This document shows positions 8,735 to 18,463 of a stretch of 64,000 bases of DNA, one piece after another (the first letter of the stretch is position 1; every line of letters begins with the position of its first letter). Under the pieces are notes generated by a model. That model saw only the letters and a list, made by a program, of their open reading frames with translations, made no database searches and was not told the DNA's origin. Location: assembly GCA_963714415.1 (NCBI GenBank), contig CAVQOL010000025.1, forward strand, positions 15,926 to 79,925. Reading direction: 5' to 3'. Made by a program: the position numbers and the translations under genes. This DNA comes from JAGXRK01 sp963714415 (GTDB lineage Bacteria; Bacteroidota; Ignavibacteria; Ignavibacteriales; Ignavibacteriaceae).

Positions 8735-8762
8735 CGTGTCCCGATTAATTGGGATCGACACG
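8735..8762 (+). promoter_or_regulatory. Hairpin in the rplJ leader (possible L10 regulatory site)
   Basis: A hairpin in the 101-base gap between rplA and rplJ. The outer stem is CGTGTC/GACACG (8735-8740 and 8757-8762), the inner stem CCGAT/ATTGG with a two-base loop, and the four bases GATC bulge on the 3' side. Many bacteria control rplJL through an L10 leader structure at this position. The sequence does not prove this one binds L10. Confidence 0.4.
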
Positions 8763-8792
8763 ATTAATTAATAACTGTGTTTCGGGAGTAAA

Positions 8793-9314
8793 ATGAATAA
8801 GAACGAAAAAGCAGAGATCATTGCCGAAATAAAGGAAGTGATCGAGAACTCGTCTGCAGTTTATTTAACTGATTATTCGGGAGTTAATGTTGCCGATATC
8901 AGTGAAATCCGAAATCAATTCCGTAAAGAAGGTGTTCAATATAAAGTTTATAAAAATACTTTATTCAAAAGAGCACTTAAGGAAAGCGGAAAGTTCGAAA
9001 AACTTGCAGATCATTTAGAAGGAATGACCGGATTTGCCTTTGCTTCAGAAAATCCCGTTGCTCCTGCAAAAATAATTAAGAAGTATTTTGATACTTCACA
9101 AAAACTTGCACTAAAAGCTTGTTACATAGAAACTAACTATTACGATGGCTCCAAGCTAAGTCAATTGGCAACTTTACCAACAAAGACTGAACTGATAGCT
9201 AGTATTTTGGGAAGTTTAAATGCGCCTGCTTCCGGTATAGTTGGTGTAATCAACGCTGTAGCAAGAGATTTGGTTAGTGTTGTTGACCAGATTTCTAAAA
9301 GAGAAGCAGCATAA
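8793..9314 (+). CDS. rplJ: 50S ribosomal protein L10
   Basis: Base of the L7/L12 stalk; it binds 23S rRNA and recruits dimers of L7/L12. At 173 aa, the N-terminal half has the family pattern VYLTDYSGVNVADI...YKVYKNTL and the C-terminal helix holds the L12-binding segment. A CGGGAG ribosome site lies before the ATG. It is preceded by a structured leader. Confidence 0.96.
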   Translation: MNKNEKAEIIAEIKEVIENSSAVYLTDYSGVNVADISEIRNQFRKEGVQYKVYKNTLFKRALKESGKFEKLADHLEGMTGFAFASENPVAPAKIIKKYFDTSQKLALKACYIETNYYDGSKLSQLATLPTKTELIASILGSLNAPASGIVGVINAVARDLVSVVDQISKREAA

Positions 9315-9347
9315 AATAATTGAAATTAAATTAGGAGAAATAATAAA

Positions 9348-9722
9348 ATGCCAGACAAAATTGCTGATTTAGTAGAAAAAATAAAAGGTTTAACCTTGGT
9401 TGAAGCTTCTGAGCTTAAAAAAGCCTTAGAAGATGAATTTGGTGTAACTGCCGCGGCTCCTGTTATGATGGCTGGTGCAGTTGCTGCTGATGCCGCTCCG
9501 GTTGAAGAAAAAACTGAATTCAACGTAATTCTTGTTTCTACCGGTGAAAAGAAAATTAATGTTATTAAAGTTGTTAGAGCTCATACCGGATTAGGACTTA
9601 AAGAAGCCAAAGACCTTGTTGATGGCGCACCAAAACCTGTTAAAGAGGGTGCTTCTAAAGATGAAGCCGAAAAAATCAAGAAAGAACTTGAAGAAGCCGG
9701 CGCTACTGTAGAATTAAAGTAA
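9348..9722 (+). CDS. rplL: 50S ribosomal protein L7/L12
   Basis: Multicopy stalk protein that recruits translation factors and stimulates their GTPase. At 124 aa, it has an N-terminal dimerisation domain, an alanine-rich hinge (about residues 35-55) and a C-terminal domain with EKKINVIKVVRAHTGLGLKE. AGGAG lies nine bases before the start. A partial terminator follows, before rpoB. Confidence 0.97.
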   Translation: MPDKIADLVEKIKGLTLVEASELKKALEDEFGVTAAAPVMMAGAVAADAAPVEEKTEFNVILVSTGEKKINVIKVVRAHTGLGLKEAKDLVDGAPKPVKEGASKDEAEKIKKELEEAGATVELK

Positions 9723-9756
9723 TCATTTCACTAACAGAAGATTATAGTTGTCATTT

Positions 9757-9791
9757 AGTGATAAGGCGGATTAGTCCGTCTTGTCGCTTTT
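9757..9791 (+). terminator. Attenuating hairpin between rplL and rpoB
   Basis: A 14-bp stem (9757-9770 with 9775-9788) containing three G-U pairs and a TTAG loop, followed by a short TTTT run and an AT-rich stretch. E. coli also has a partial terminator at exactly this point, which lowers rpoBC expression relative to the L7/L12 genes. The weak T tract here fits partial termination. Confidence 0.6.
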
Positions 9792-9860
9792 GTATTTTAT
9801 GATAAACGTTGTTTCAGGCAAGAAAAATAGAATTTGAACCATTTCCAGGAGGATTTTTAA

Positions 9861-12800
9861 TTGAATAATAACCGCATTTCCTTTGGCCGTATACCTTCAA
9901 TACTTGAAGCTCCGGATTTGTTGGGCATACAAACCGAAACTTTTGAAGATTTTGTTCAGCATCGAACTCCCTCAGCTAAAAGAGAGATCAAAGGTTTACA
10001 GCAGGTATTTAATACTAACTTTCCAATTTTTGATAATAAAGAGAATTATCGTCTCGACTTTCTCGAGTATAATATTGAAAAAGCACGTTTTTCAGTTGAC
10101 GAATGTCTTGAAAGAGGTCTTTCATTTGCAGCACCTTTGAAGGCAAAACTTCGTCTTTCAACTAAAGATCCGGAAACATCAGAATTTGTCAATACTGTTG
10201 AGCAAGAAGTATATCTTGGTAATCTTCCTTTTATGACTGAGAAAGGTACATTTGTAATAAATGGTGCTGAAAGAGTAATTGTCTCTCAGTTGCATCGTTC
10301 ACCCGGTGTAGCGTTTGCTCAGACTACTCATCCAAATGGAACACCAATTTATTCAGCTAGAATAATTCCTCTAAGAGGTTCCTGGGTTGAATTTGCAACC
10401 GATATAAACTATGTGATGTATGTTTACATTGATAGAAGGAAAAAATTTCCTGCAACTACATTACTCAGAGCAATCGGCTATGCCTCCGACGATCAAATTC
10501 TGGATCTTTTTGATTTAGTTGAAGAAGTTAGCGTTAAGAAAGCTAATCTTGAAAGTTACCTTGGTAGAATGATTGCCAGTGATGTATTCGATATGTCAAC
10601 CGGTGAAATCTTTTTAACAAGAGATTCTGTCTTGACAGAAGAAGATCTTGAGAGAATTGATGATGCCGAAGTAGAAACTTTGAAATTTCTGAAATCGGAT
10701 TCTTCATTTTATCAGGATCTAATAGTTAATACTCTTCGTAAAGACACTTCGCACACAAAAGAAGAAGCTTTATATGCAATTTACAGACAATTAAGATCGG
10801 GTGAAGCACCAGATGTAGAAACTGCAGAAGCATTGATTGAGAAATTATTTTTTAACGATAAAAGATACGATCTAGGAGATGTTGGTCGTCACAGGATGAA
10901 TGACAAGTTGCAGCTTAATATCCCTGAAACAACAACAGTTCTTACAAATGAAGATATTATTGCAATAATGACTTATATCATTAATCTTAAGGAAGGAAAT
11001 GTTTCGGTTGATGATATAGACCATTTAGGAAATAGAAGGATAAGAACTGTAGGTGAACAGCTTGGACAGCAATTTAATATTGGTATGGCGAGAATGGCAA
11101 GAACCATTAAAGAAAGAATGAATATGCGCGATACCGAAAACTTTACACCTCAAGATCTTGTAAACGCTCGTACAATTACCAGTGTGATAAATGCATTCTT
11201 TGGTACAAATCAGTTATCACAGTTTATGGATCAAACAAATCCGCTTGCTGAGCTTACACATAAAAGAAGAATGTCGGCTTTAGGTCCTGGTGGATTAACA
11301 AGAGAAAGAGCTGGATTTGAAGTGCGAGACGTTCATTACACACATTATGGTCGTCTTTGTCCAATTGAAACTCCTGAGGGTCCAAACATTGGTCTTATTT
11401 CGTCTCTTACAATTTATGCACGTGTGAACAGGTATGGATTCCTGGAAACTCCTTATAGAAAAGTTTCTAAAAGTAAAGTTTCTAAAGAAGTTGAATATTT
11501 GACTGCCCAGCAAGAAGATACTTTTACAATTGCTCAGGCTAATGCTACTTTAGATGAACAAGGACGATTCGCTAAAGAAAGAGTTAAATCAAGACTTAAA
11601 GGTGAATTCCCAATCGTTCATCCTGAAGAAGTACAATTTATGGATGTGGCTCCTGCCCAGCTTGTAAGTGCAGCAGCTGCTCTCATTCCATTTTTGGAAC
11701 ACGACGATGCAAACAGAGCTTTAATGGGTTCTAATATGCAACGTCAGGCAGTTCCACTATTAAGGCCAAAGGCTCCGATTGTCGGTACAGGTATGGAAGC
11801 AAAAGTTGCACGTGATTCCAGGGCTTTACTTTCAGCTGAAGATGATGGTATGGTTGAGTATGTTGATGCAAATAAAATAATTGTCAAGTATGATATTAAT
11901 GCAAATAGTTTTGAAGCACTTACAAGTTTTAACGATGTTAGAAGAGTTGAATATAAGCTTACAAAATTCCAAGGAACAAATCAGGAAACCTCTGTTAACC
12001 AAAGACCAATTGTTTCTGAAGGACAGAGAGTAAAGAAAGATGATGTTCTTGCTGATGGTGCTGCTACAGATCAAGGGGAATTAGCTCTTGGAAGAAATGT
12101 TTTGGTTGCATTTATGCCCTGGCGAGGTTATAACTTTGAAGATGCTATAATACTAAGTGAAAGATTAGTAAGCGAAGATATTTATACTTCTCTTCATATA
12201 GAAGAATTTGAACTTCAGGTAAGAGAAACAAAGCGCGGTGAAGAAGAACTTACAAGAGAAATACCCAATGTAAGTGAAGAGGCTGTAAAGAATCTGGATG
12301 AAGATGGAATTATACGTGAAGGTGCTGAAGTTAAAGAAGGTGACATTCTTATTGGTAAGATTACTCCGAAGGGTGAGACAGATCCTACTCCAGAAGAGAA
12401 ATTACTCCGTGCAATTTTTGGAGATAAAGCTGGTGATGTGAAAGATGCTTCTCTGAAAGCGCCTCCCGGGTTAAAAGGAACTGTAATTAAAACCAGACTT
12501 TTTAGTAGAAAAAGAAGAGATAATGATTCTAAAAAAGTTGAAAAACATGCATTAGATCAAGTTGAAAGTCAGCACAAGAAAAAAGTATCCGATCATTATC
12601 AAAAATTTGTTGAAAAGATAACAAAAATTACTAGTGGACAAACTACAACAGGAATAAGAGATCTGGATGGTAGTGTAGTTTTCAGAAGTGGAACTTCAAT
12701 AAAAGAAACTACCTTTTCCGGAATGGATGATATATCCAAATTAGATTACACACTTGATTGGTTCGAATCCAAAAAAACCAATAATCTGATTCAATCGCTC

Positions 12801-13619
12801 TATAGAAATTATTTTGATATTCTAGTTGATCTTGAAGAAGAATTTAAACGTGAAAGAATAAAAATTCAAAGCGGCGATGAACTTCCTCCGGGAATAGTGC
12901 AGCTTGCAAAAGTTTACGTTGCCAAGAAACGAAAGTTATCTGTCGGTGACAAGATGGCAGGTAGACATGGTAATAAAGGTGTTGTTGCTAAAATTGTTCC
13001 TATGGAAGAAATGCCGTTCCTTCCGGATGGAACTCCGGTTGATATCATATTAAATCCACTTGGTGTGCCTTCAAGAATGAATCTGGGGCAGCTTTATGAA
13101 ACGGCTTTAGGGTGGGTTGGAAAAAAACTCGGAGTTAAATTTGCTACACCGATTTTTGATGGGGCACACGTTGAGGATGTTGACGAATGGCTTGAAAAAG
13201 CCGGACTTGAAAGCGGAAGCAAAACCGAACTTATCGATGGAAGGTCCGGTGAAAGGTTCCATCAGAAAGTTACTTGCGGATACATTTATATGCTTAAACT
13301 AAGCCACCTTGTTGATGATAAAATTCATGCAAGGTCAATTGGTCCATACTCACTTATTACACAGCAGCCGCTTGGTGGTAAGGCTCAATTCGGTGGACAG
13401 AGATTTGGAGAAATGGAAGTTTGGGCGCTTGAAGGATACGGAGCATCTCATATTCTTCAGGAAATTTTAACAGTAAAAAGTGATGATGTTTCAGGTAGAG
13501 CAAAAGTATACGAAGCTATTGTAAAAGGTGAGAATTTACCGGAACCAAACGTTCCCGAATCGTTCAATGTTTTAATTAAGGAACTCCAGGGACTCGGACT
13601 GGATATCAAAATAAATTAA
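9861..13619 (+). CDS. rpoB: DNA-directed RNA polymerase subunit beta
   Basis: Catalytic beta subunit of RNA polymerase, 1252 aa. A TTG start is chosen because AGGAGG lies nine bases upstream and the protein then begins NNNRISFGRIPSILEAPDL. The rifampicin region (about residues 447-480) reads QLSQFMDQTNPLAELTHKRR, with no classical resistance change. The C-terminal segments KMAGRHGNKGV and GGKAQFGGQRFGEMEVWALE are intact. It is separated from rplL by the attenuator and from rpoC by 40 bases. Confidence 0.98.
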   Translation: MNNNRISFGRIPSILEAPDLLGIQTETFEDFVQHRTPSAKREIKGLQQVFNTNFPIFDNKENYRLDFLEYNIEKARFSVDECLERGLSFAAPLKAKLRLSTKDPETSEFVNTVEQEVYLGNLPFMTEKGTFVINGAERVIVSQLHRSPGVAFAQTTHPNGTPIYSARIIPLRGSWVEFATDINYVMYVYIDRRKKFPATTLLRAIGYASDDQILDLFDLVEEVSVKKANLESYLGRMIASDVFDMSTGEIFLTRDSVLTEEDLERIDDAEVETLKFLKSDSSFYQDLIVNTLRKDTSHTKEEALYAIYRQLRSGEAPDVETAEALIEKLFFNDKRYDLGDVGRHRMNDKLQLNIPETTTVLTNEDIIAIMTYIINLKEGNVSVDDIDHLGNRRIRTVGEQLGQQFNIGMARMARTIKERMNMRDTENFTPQDLVNARTITSVINAFFGTNQLSQFMDQTNPLAELTHKRRMSALGPGGLTRERAGFEVRDVHYTHYGRLCPIETPEGPNIGLISSLTIYARVNRYGFLETPYRKVSKSKVSKEVEYLTAQQEDTFTIAQANATLDEQGRFAKERVKSRLKGEFPIVHPEEVQFMDVAPAQLVSAAAALIPFLEHDDANRALMGSNMQRQAVPLLRPKAPIVGTGMEAKVARDSRALLSAEDDGMVEYVDANKIIVKYDINANSFEALTSFNDVRRVEYKLTKFQGTNQETSVNQRPIVSEGQRVKKDDVLADGAATDQGELALGRNVLVAFMPWRGYNFEDAIILSERLVSEDIYTSLHIEEFELQVRETKRGEEELTREIPNVSEEAVKNLDEDGIIREGAEVKEGDILIGKITPKGETDPTPEEKLLRAIFGDKAGDVKDASLKAPPGLKGTVIKTRLFSRKRRDNDSKKVEKHALDQVESQHKKKVSDHYQKFVEKITKITSGQTTTGIRDLDGSVVFRSGTSIKETTFSGMDDISKLDYTLDWFESKKTNNLIQSLYRNYFDILVDLEEEFKRERIKIQSGDELPPGIVQLAKVYVAKKRKLSVGDKMAGRHGNKGVVAKIVPMEEMPFLPDGTPVDIILNPLGVPSRMNLGQLYETALGWVGKKLGVKFATPIFDGAHVEDVDEWLEKAGLESGSKTELIDGRSGERFHQKVTCGYIYMLKLSHLVDDKIHARSIGPYSLITQQPLGGKAQFGGQRFGEMEVWALEGYGASHILQEILTVKSDDVSGRAKVYEAIVKGENLPEPNVPESFNVLIKELQGLGLDIKIN

Positions 13620-13659
13620 CATTGAACAAATTTTTCACATAGTAATGAGGAGATAAAAT

Positions 13660-16600
13660 ATGCCTTTTAGAGTTCAGGAAAATGCAATGCGAGAGATTCG
13701 CAGCTTGACAATTGGTTTGGCTAGTCCAGATGATATTCTTTCAAGATCTTATGGTGAAGTAACCAAACCGGAAACAATTAATTACCGTTCTTTCAGACCA
13801 GAAAAAGACGGATTGTTCTGTGAAAAAACATTTGGTCCTACTCGCGATTGGGAATGTTTTTGCGGTAAATATAAAAGAATACGTTACAAAGGAATTATCT
13901 GTGACCGTTGCGGTGTTGAAGTAACTCAAAAAAGTGTTCGCCGTGAAAGAATGGGACATATAGGACTAGCAGTGCCTGTTGTTCACATCTGGTTTTTCAG
14001 AGCACAGCCTTCAAAAATTGGTAATATAATCGGTCTAAGCTTAAAAGAATTAGAAAAAGTTATTTATTATGAATCTTATGTTGTTCTCAATCCCGGATTA
14101 ACTGGTTTAAGCAGATTAGATCTTATCTCAGAAGACCAGTATTTCGAAGTTCTAAATTCTCTTCCTGATGGAAATGAAAAATTAGAAAATGATGATCCCA
14201 AGAAATTTCTTGCAAGAATTGGTGGGGATGCTGTAAAAAACATTCTTAAAGATACCGATATTGAGAAGTTATCTAAGGAATTAAGAGATCAACTTGAAAT
14301 TGAAAACTCACAACAAAAGAAACAGGATCTTCTTAAGAGATTAAGAGTAATTGAATCATTTAAAGAAGAAGAGGGAAAGGTTCCTAATCGCCCGGAATGG
14401 ATGGTACTTAATTATATACCGGTAATTCCACCTGAATTAAGACCTCTTGTTCCTCTTGAAGGCGGAAGATTTGCCACAAGTGATTTAAATGATTTGTACA
14501 GAAGAGTTATAATAAGAAATAACAGATTAAAAAGATTAATTGATATTAAAGCACCGGAAGTTATTCTTCGAAATGAAAAAAGAATGCTTCAGGAAGCAGT
14601 GGATGCACTGTTCGATAACTCCAGACGAGGAAGTGCTGTTAGAAGTGATAATAACAGACCGCTTAAATCTTTAAGCGATATGCTCAAAGGAAAACAAGGA
14701 AGATTCCGTCAGAACCTTTTAGGAAAAAGAGTTGACTATTCCGGTCGTTCTGTTATTGTTGTTGGTCCCGAATTAAAATTACATCAGTGCGGTCTTCCAA
14801 AAGATATGGCCATTGAATTATTCAAACCATTCGTTATTAGAAAACTGATTGAAAGAGGACATAACAAAACTGTTAAAAGTGCAAGAAAAGTTGTTGATCG
14901 TAAAGATCCAATAATCTGGGATATATTAGAGAAAATAATTGAAGCTCATCCGGTACTGTTAAACCGGGCTCCTACTCTTCACAGATTAGGAATACAAGCT
15001 TTTCAACCTGTGCTTATAGATGGACGGGCAATTCAGCTTCATCCTATGGTTTGTACTGCATTCAACGCTGACTTTGACGGCGATCAAATGGCTGTTCACG
15101 TTCCACTTTCTTATGAAGCTCAGTTAGAAGCAAGCTTGCTCATGTTAAGCAGTCACAATATTCTTTCTCCACAAAATGGCAGTCCAATAGTTGTTCCAAC
15201 TCAGGATATCGTTTTGGGATGTTACTACTTAACAAAAGTGAAAGATGGCGATAAAGGAGAGGGAATGAATTTCTCCTCATCAGAAGAAGTTATTATTGCT
15301 TATAATAATAAAGTGATTGGACTTCATGCAAGAATTAAAGTTAGAATAGATGGAAATCTTACCGAAACAACTGTTGGTAGAGTTATTTTTAATTCTATAG
15401 TTCCAAAGGAAATGGGATTCTTTAATCAGTTGCTCATTAAAAAAACCTTCGGTGGATTCATTGGACAAATGTTCATAAAAATGGGAAATAAAGTTACTGC
15501 TAAATTTCTTGATGATCTTAAAGATATTGGTTTTAGGTATGCTACTGCTGGTGGCTTATCAATCAGTTATACGGATATGATCATCCCTGAAGAAAAAGTA
15601 AGTCTGATTACTAAAGCAAATAAAAAAGTTGAAGGAATTCTTAATGAACATGAGGTTGGCGTTATAACAGATGCTGAACGCTATAATAAAATTATAGACG
15701 TTTGGACTCATACAACTAATGATGTTGCCCGTGCATTGATGGAAAAAATAAGAGTGCATAATCAAGGCTTCAATTCATTACATATGATGGTTGATTCTGG
15801 TGCAAGAGGTTCGCAAGAGCAAGTAAGACAGCTAGCAGGTATGAGAGGGTTGATGATGAAACCTCAGAAATCTCTTACAGGTCAGGCTGGTGAAATTATT
15901 GAAAATCCTATCGTTGCAAATTTCAAAGAAGGATTATCAGTTCTTGAATACTTTATATCTACACACGGTGCCCGTAAAGGACTTGCAGATACAGCGCTTA
16001 AAACAGCTGACGCGGGATACTTAACCAGAAGATTAGTTGATGTTGCTCAGGATGTTATTATTAGTGAAATTGATTGTGGAACAATACTCGGTATTGAAAT
16101 TAAAGCTCTCAAAGATGTTGAACAGGAAAGAGAACCACTTCAGGAAAGAATAACCGGACGAGTAGCTCAAACCGATATTTATCATCCCCGTACAGATGAT
16201 TTGATTATTGAAGCTGGTGAAACGATTACTGAAGAGATAGCCGAAAAGATTGAAGATGCTAACATAGATTCCGTTTATATTAGAACTGTATTAACTTGTG
16301 AATCTAAGCGAGGAGTTTGTGCTAAATGTTATGGTCGGAACCTTACTACAGGTAAAATTGTAGAGATAGGAGAGGCTGTTGGAATAATTGCAGCACAATC
16401 CATTGGTGAGCCGGGTACTCAGCTTACTCTTAGAACTTTTCACCTTGGTGGTACTTCATCCAGAATTGCAAGTCAATCGCAGGTTGAAACTAATGTAGAG
16501 GGAACAGTTAGGTTTGAAAAGATTCCTTATGTTGAAAAAAGTGAAAAAGATCCTTTTGGCGGATCCGATATTACTATTAAAGTTGTTATTGGTAGAAGAG

Positions 16601-17916
16601 GTGCAATTGGAATATATGATGAAGATAACAGACAAATAAAAAAATATGATGTCCCTTATGGAGCAGAACTTGTTGTTTCCGATGGTGAATTTGTTAAAAA
16701 GAAAACTCCCCTTTATAATCACGATCCCTACAATGCAGTTATATTAACTGACGTAGCAGGAACAGTAAGATTTGTTGATTTAATTGATAATGTTACTTTA
16801 CAACAAGTAACTGATGAACAAACTGGTCATGTTCAAAAAGTTATTATGGAATCAAAAGATAAAAATCTTACACCAAGCATAGTTGTTGAAACGGAAGATC
16901 GTGATTCAAAACCTTTTAACCTTCCTATCAAAGCTTATCTCAATGTTGATGCAGGTGAAAAAATACCTGCCGGCACAGTGTTAGCTAAAATTTCTAAACA
17001 AACTTCAAAAAGCAGGGACATTACGGGTGGTCTTCCAAGAGTAACTGAATTATTCGAATCACGGAGTCCACATGAAACGGCTATTGTTTCAGAGATAGAG
17101 GGTTTTGTGAAATTTGGTGCTAGAAAAAAAGGTTCGAGAGAAATAATGATAACGGCACCAGATAAATCTGTTGAAAAGAAGTATAATGTTCCATTACAAC
17201 GACATATTCTTGTTCAGGAAAACGATGAGATTCCGGCAGGTGAAAAAATAACAGATGGACCAATTAATCCTCACGATATCTTAGCCATTAAAGGAACGAG
17301 TGCTGTTCAGGAATATCTTGTTAATGAAATACAGGACGTTTATCGTTTGCAAGGTGTTAAAATAAATGACAAGCACATAGAAGTAATCGTTCGTCAGATG
17401 CTTCAGAAGATTAAAATAGTCTCTCCCGGAGATACCAGATTCCTTGAGGAAGATGTTGTAGATAAAATTGAATTTCTTGAGGAAAATCATAAAATAGAAA
17501 ACATGGTTGTTATTGAGGAAAAAGGTGACTCGAAATTGAAAGAAGGTCAGCCTATCACCAAATCAAAGGCTCGAGAAATAAATGCTGATCTTAAAAAGAA
17601 GGATAAAAAGGAAGCAGTTGTAAGAGATGCCGACCCTGCAACATTTGAGAATATTCTTTTAGGTATTACTCAAGCAGCACTGTCAACAGAAAGCTTTATC
17701 TCTGCAGCTTCATTCCAGGAAACTACAAAGGTTCTTGCTAATGCAGCAATTCGGGCAAAAGTAGATAATCTTTTAGGATTAAAAGAGAATGTGGTAATGG
17801 GTCATCTGATACCGGCTGGTACAGGATTGAAGAAGTACAGAAAAATAATGTTAAAGACTGAACCGGTTGTGCAAAGTGAAGAAAAGGAAGAAGAAGTAGT
17901 AAAAGCAAATCAATAA
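13660..17916 (+). CDS. rpoC: DNA-directed RNA polymerase subunit beta'
   Basis: Catalytic beta' subunit, 1418 aa. The N-terminal zinc site uses C66, C68, C81 and C84. The magnesium-binding loop NADFDGDQ has D471, D473 and D475. A second zinc site uses C880, C887 and C890 together with a Cys near residue 806. The C-terminus ends in a Glu/Lys-rich tail. AGGAG stands upstream of the ATG. No strong terminator follows; the next gene has its own promoter. Confidence 0.98.
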   Translation: MPFRVQENAMREIRSLTIGLASPDDILSRSYGEVTKPETINYRSFRPEKDGLFCEKTFGPTRDWECFCGKYKRIRYKGIICDRCGVEVTQKSVRRERMGHIGLAVPVVHIWFFRAQPSKIGNIIGLSLKELEKVIYYESYVVLNPGLTGLSRLDLISEDQYFEVLNSLPDGNEKLENDDPKKFLARIGGDAVKNILKDTDIEKLSKELRDQLEIENSQQKKQDLLKRLRVIESFKEEEGKVPNRPEWMVLNYIPVIPPELRPLVPLEGGRFATSDLNDLYRRVIIRNNRLKRLIDIKAPEVILRNEKRMLQEAVDALFDNSRRGSAVRSDNNRPLKSLSDMLKGKQGRFRQNLLGKRVDYSGRSVIVVGPELKLHQCGLPKDMAIELFKPFVIRKLIERGHNKTVKSARKVVDRKDPIIWDILEKIIEAHPVLLNRAPTLHRLGIQAFQPVLIDGRAIQLHPMVCTAFNADFDGDQMAVHVPLSYEAQLEASLLMLSSHNILSPQNGSPIVVPTQDIVLGCYYLTKVKDGDKGEGMNFSSSEEVIIAYNNKVIGLHARIKVRIDGNLTETTVGRVIFNSIVPKEMGFFNQLLIKKTFGGFIGQMFIKMGNKVTAKFLDDLKDIGFRYATAGGLSISYTDMIIPEEKVSLITKANKKVEGILNEHEVGVITDAERYNKIIDVWTHTTNDVARALMEKIRVHNQGFNSLHMMVDSGARGSQEQVRQLAGMRGLMMKPQKSLTGQAGEIIENPIVANFKEGLSVLEYFISTHGARKGLADTALKTADAGYLTRRLVDVAQDVIISEIDCGTILGIEIKALKDVEQEREPLQERITGRVAQTDIYHPRTDDLIIEAGETITEEIAEKIEDANIDSVYIRTVLTCESKRGVCAKCYGRNLTTGKIVEIGEAVGIIAAQSIGEPGTQLTLRTFHLGGTSSRIASQSQVETNVEGTVRFEKIPYVEKSEKDPFGGSDITIKVVIGRRGAIGIYDEDNRQIKKYDVPYGAELVVSDGEFVKKKTPLYNHDPYNAVILTDVAGTVRFVDLIDNVTLQQVTDEQTGHVQKVIMESKDKNLTPSIVVETEDRDSKPFNLPIKAYLNVDAGEKIPAGTVLAKISKQTSKSRDITGGLPRVTELFESRSPHETAIVSEIEGFVKFGARKKGSREIMITAPDKSVEKKYNVPLQRHILVQENDEIPAGEKITDGPINPHDILAIKGTSAVQEYLVNEIQDVYRLQGVKINDKHIEVIVRQMLQKIKIVSPGDTRFLEEDVVDKIEFLEENHKIENMVVIEEKGDSKLKEGQPITKSKAREINADLKKKDKKEAVVRDADPATFENILLGITQAALSTESFISAASFQETTKVLANAAIRAKVDNLLGLKENVVMGHLIPAGTGLKKYRKIMLKTEPVVQSEEKEEEVVKANQ

Positions 17917-18010
17917 TTGGCTAATATATAGTTCATTTATGTCTTATTTGCTGGTTTGGACTTTTAATTTGATTTATTATTTATAAATCGCAAATATTAT
18001 GCTTTATTTC

Positions 18011-18041
18011 TTGACAAAATTTGGGTCAGAAGGTATATTTG
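18011..18041 (+). promoter_or_regulatory. Promoter of rpsL (str operon)
   Basis: Consensus TTGACA (18011-18016), a 17-base spacer and TATATTTG (18034-18041), in the 166-base gap between rpoC and rpsL. It matches both the E. coli sigma-70 hexamers and the Bacteroidota TAnnTTTG -10 box. Transcription would start near 18048 and give a leader of about 35 bases. Confidence 0.8.
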
Positions 18042-18082
18042 AAGTCTGAATTTTTTTGAAAACGTTTTTATAGGAGATTTGT

Positions 18083-18460
18083 GTGCCGACTATAAACCAA
18101 TTGGTTAGAAAAGGTAGAGTTGTAATTCTTGCCAAAAAAAAGGCTCCGGCTTTAGCTAGCTGTCCGCAGAAGCGAGGCGTATGTACAAGAGTTTATACTA
18201 CAACTCCTAAAAAGCCTAATTCTGCCCTAAGAAAAGTTGCCCGAGTAAGATTGACAAATAATATTGAAGTTACTGCATACATACCAGGTGAAGGTCATAA
18301 TTTGCAGGAACATTCTATTGTAATGATAAGAGGCGGAAGAATTAAAGATTTGCCGGGTGTAAGATATCACATTATAAGAGGAACCCTTGATACAAGCGGA
18401 GTTGAAGATAGAAAAAAAGGACGCTCAAAGTATGGAGCTAAAAAACCGAAGGCTAAATAA
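18083..18460 (+). CDS. rpsL: 30S ribosomal protein S12
   Basis: Decoding-centre protein of the small subunit, 125 aa. It starts at GTG, nine bases after TAGGAG. The TTPKKPNSALRK and GGRIKDLPGVRYH loops carry the wild-type lysines at the streptomycin positions. The KDLPGVRY segment includes the Asp that is methylthiolated in many bacteria. It leads the str operon with rpsG, fusA and tuf. Confidence 0.97.
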   Translation: MPTINQLVRKGRVVILAKKKAPALASCPQKRGVCTRVYTTTPKKPNSALRKVARVRLTNNIEVTAYIPGEGHNLQEHSIVMIRGGRIKDLPGVRYHIIRGTLDTSGVEDRKKGRSKYGAKKPKAK

Positions 18461-18463
18461 ATT

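Noticed and set aside
11295..12074. Antisense open frames inside rpoB, rpoC and other large genes
   Set aside because: They lie wholly within strongly conserved genes, lack ribosome sites and have low-complexity products; they are chance frames.
12755..12775. tRNA T-loop-like GGTTCGAATCC inside rpoB
   Set aside because: No acceptor, D or anticodon arms around it; it is simply rpoB coding sequence.
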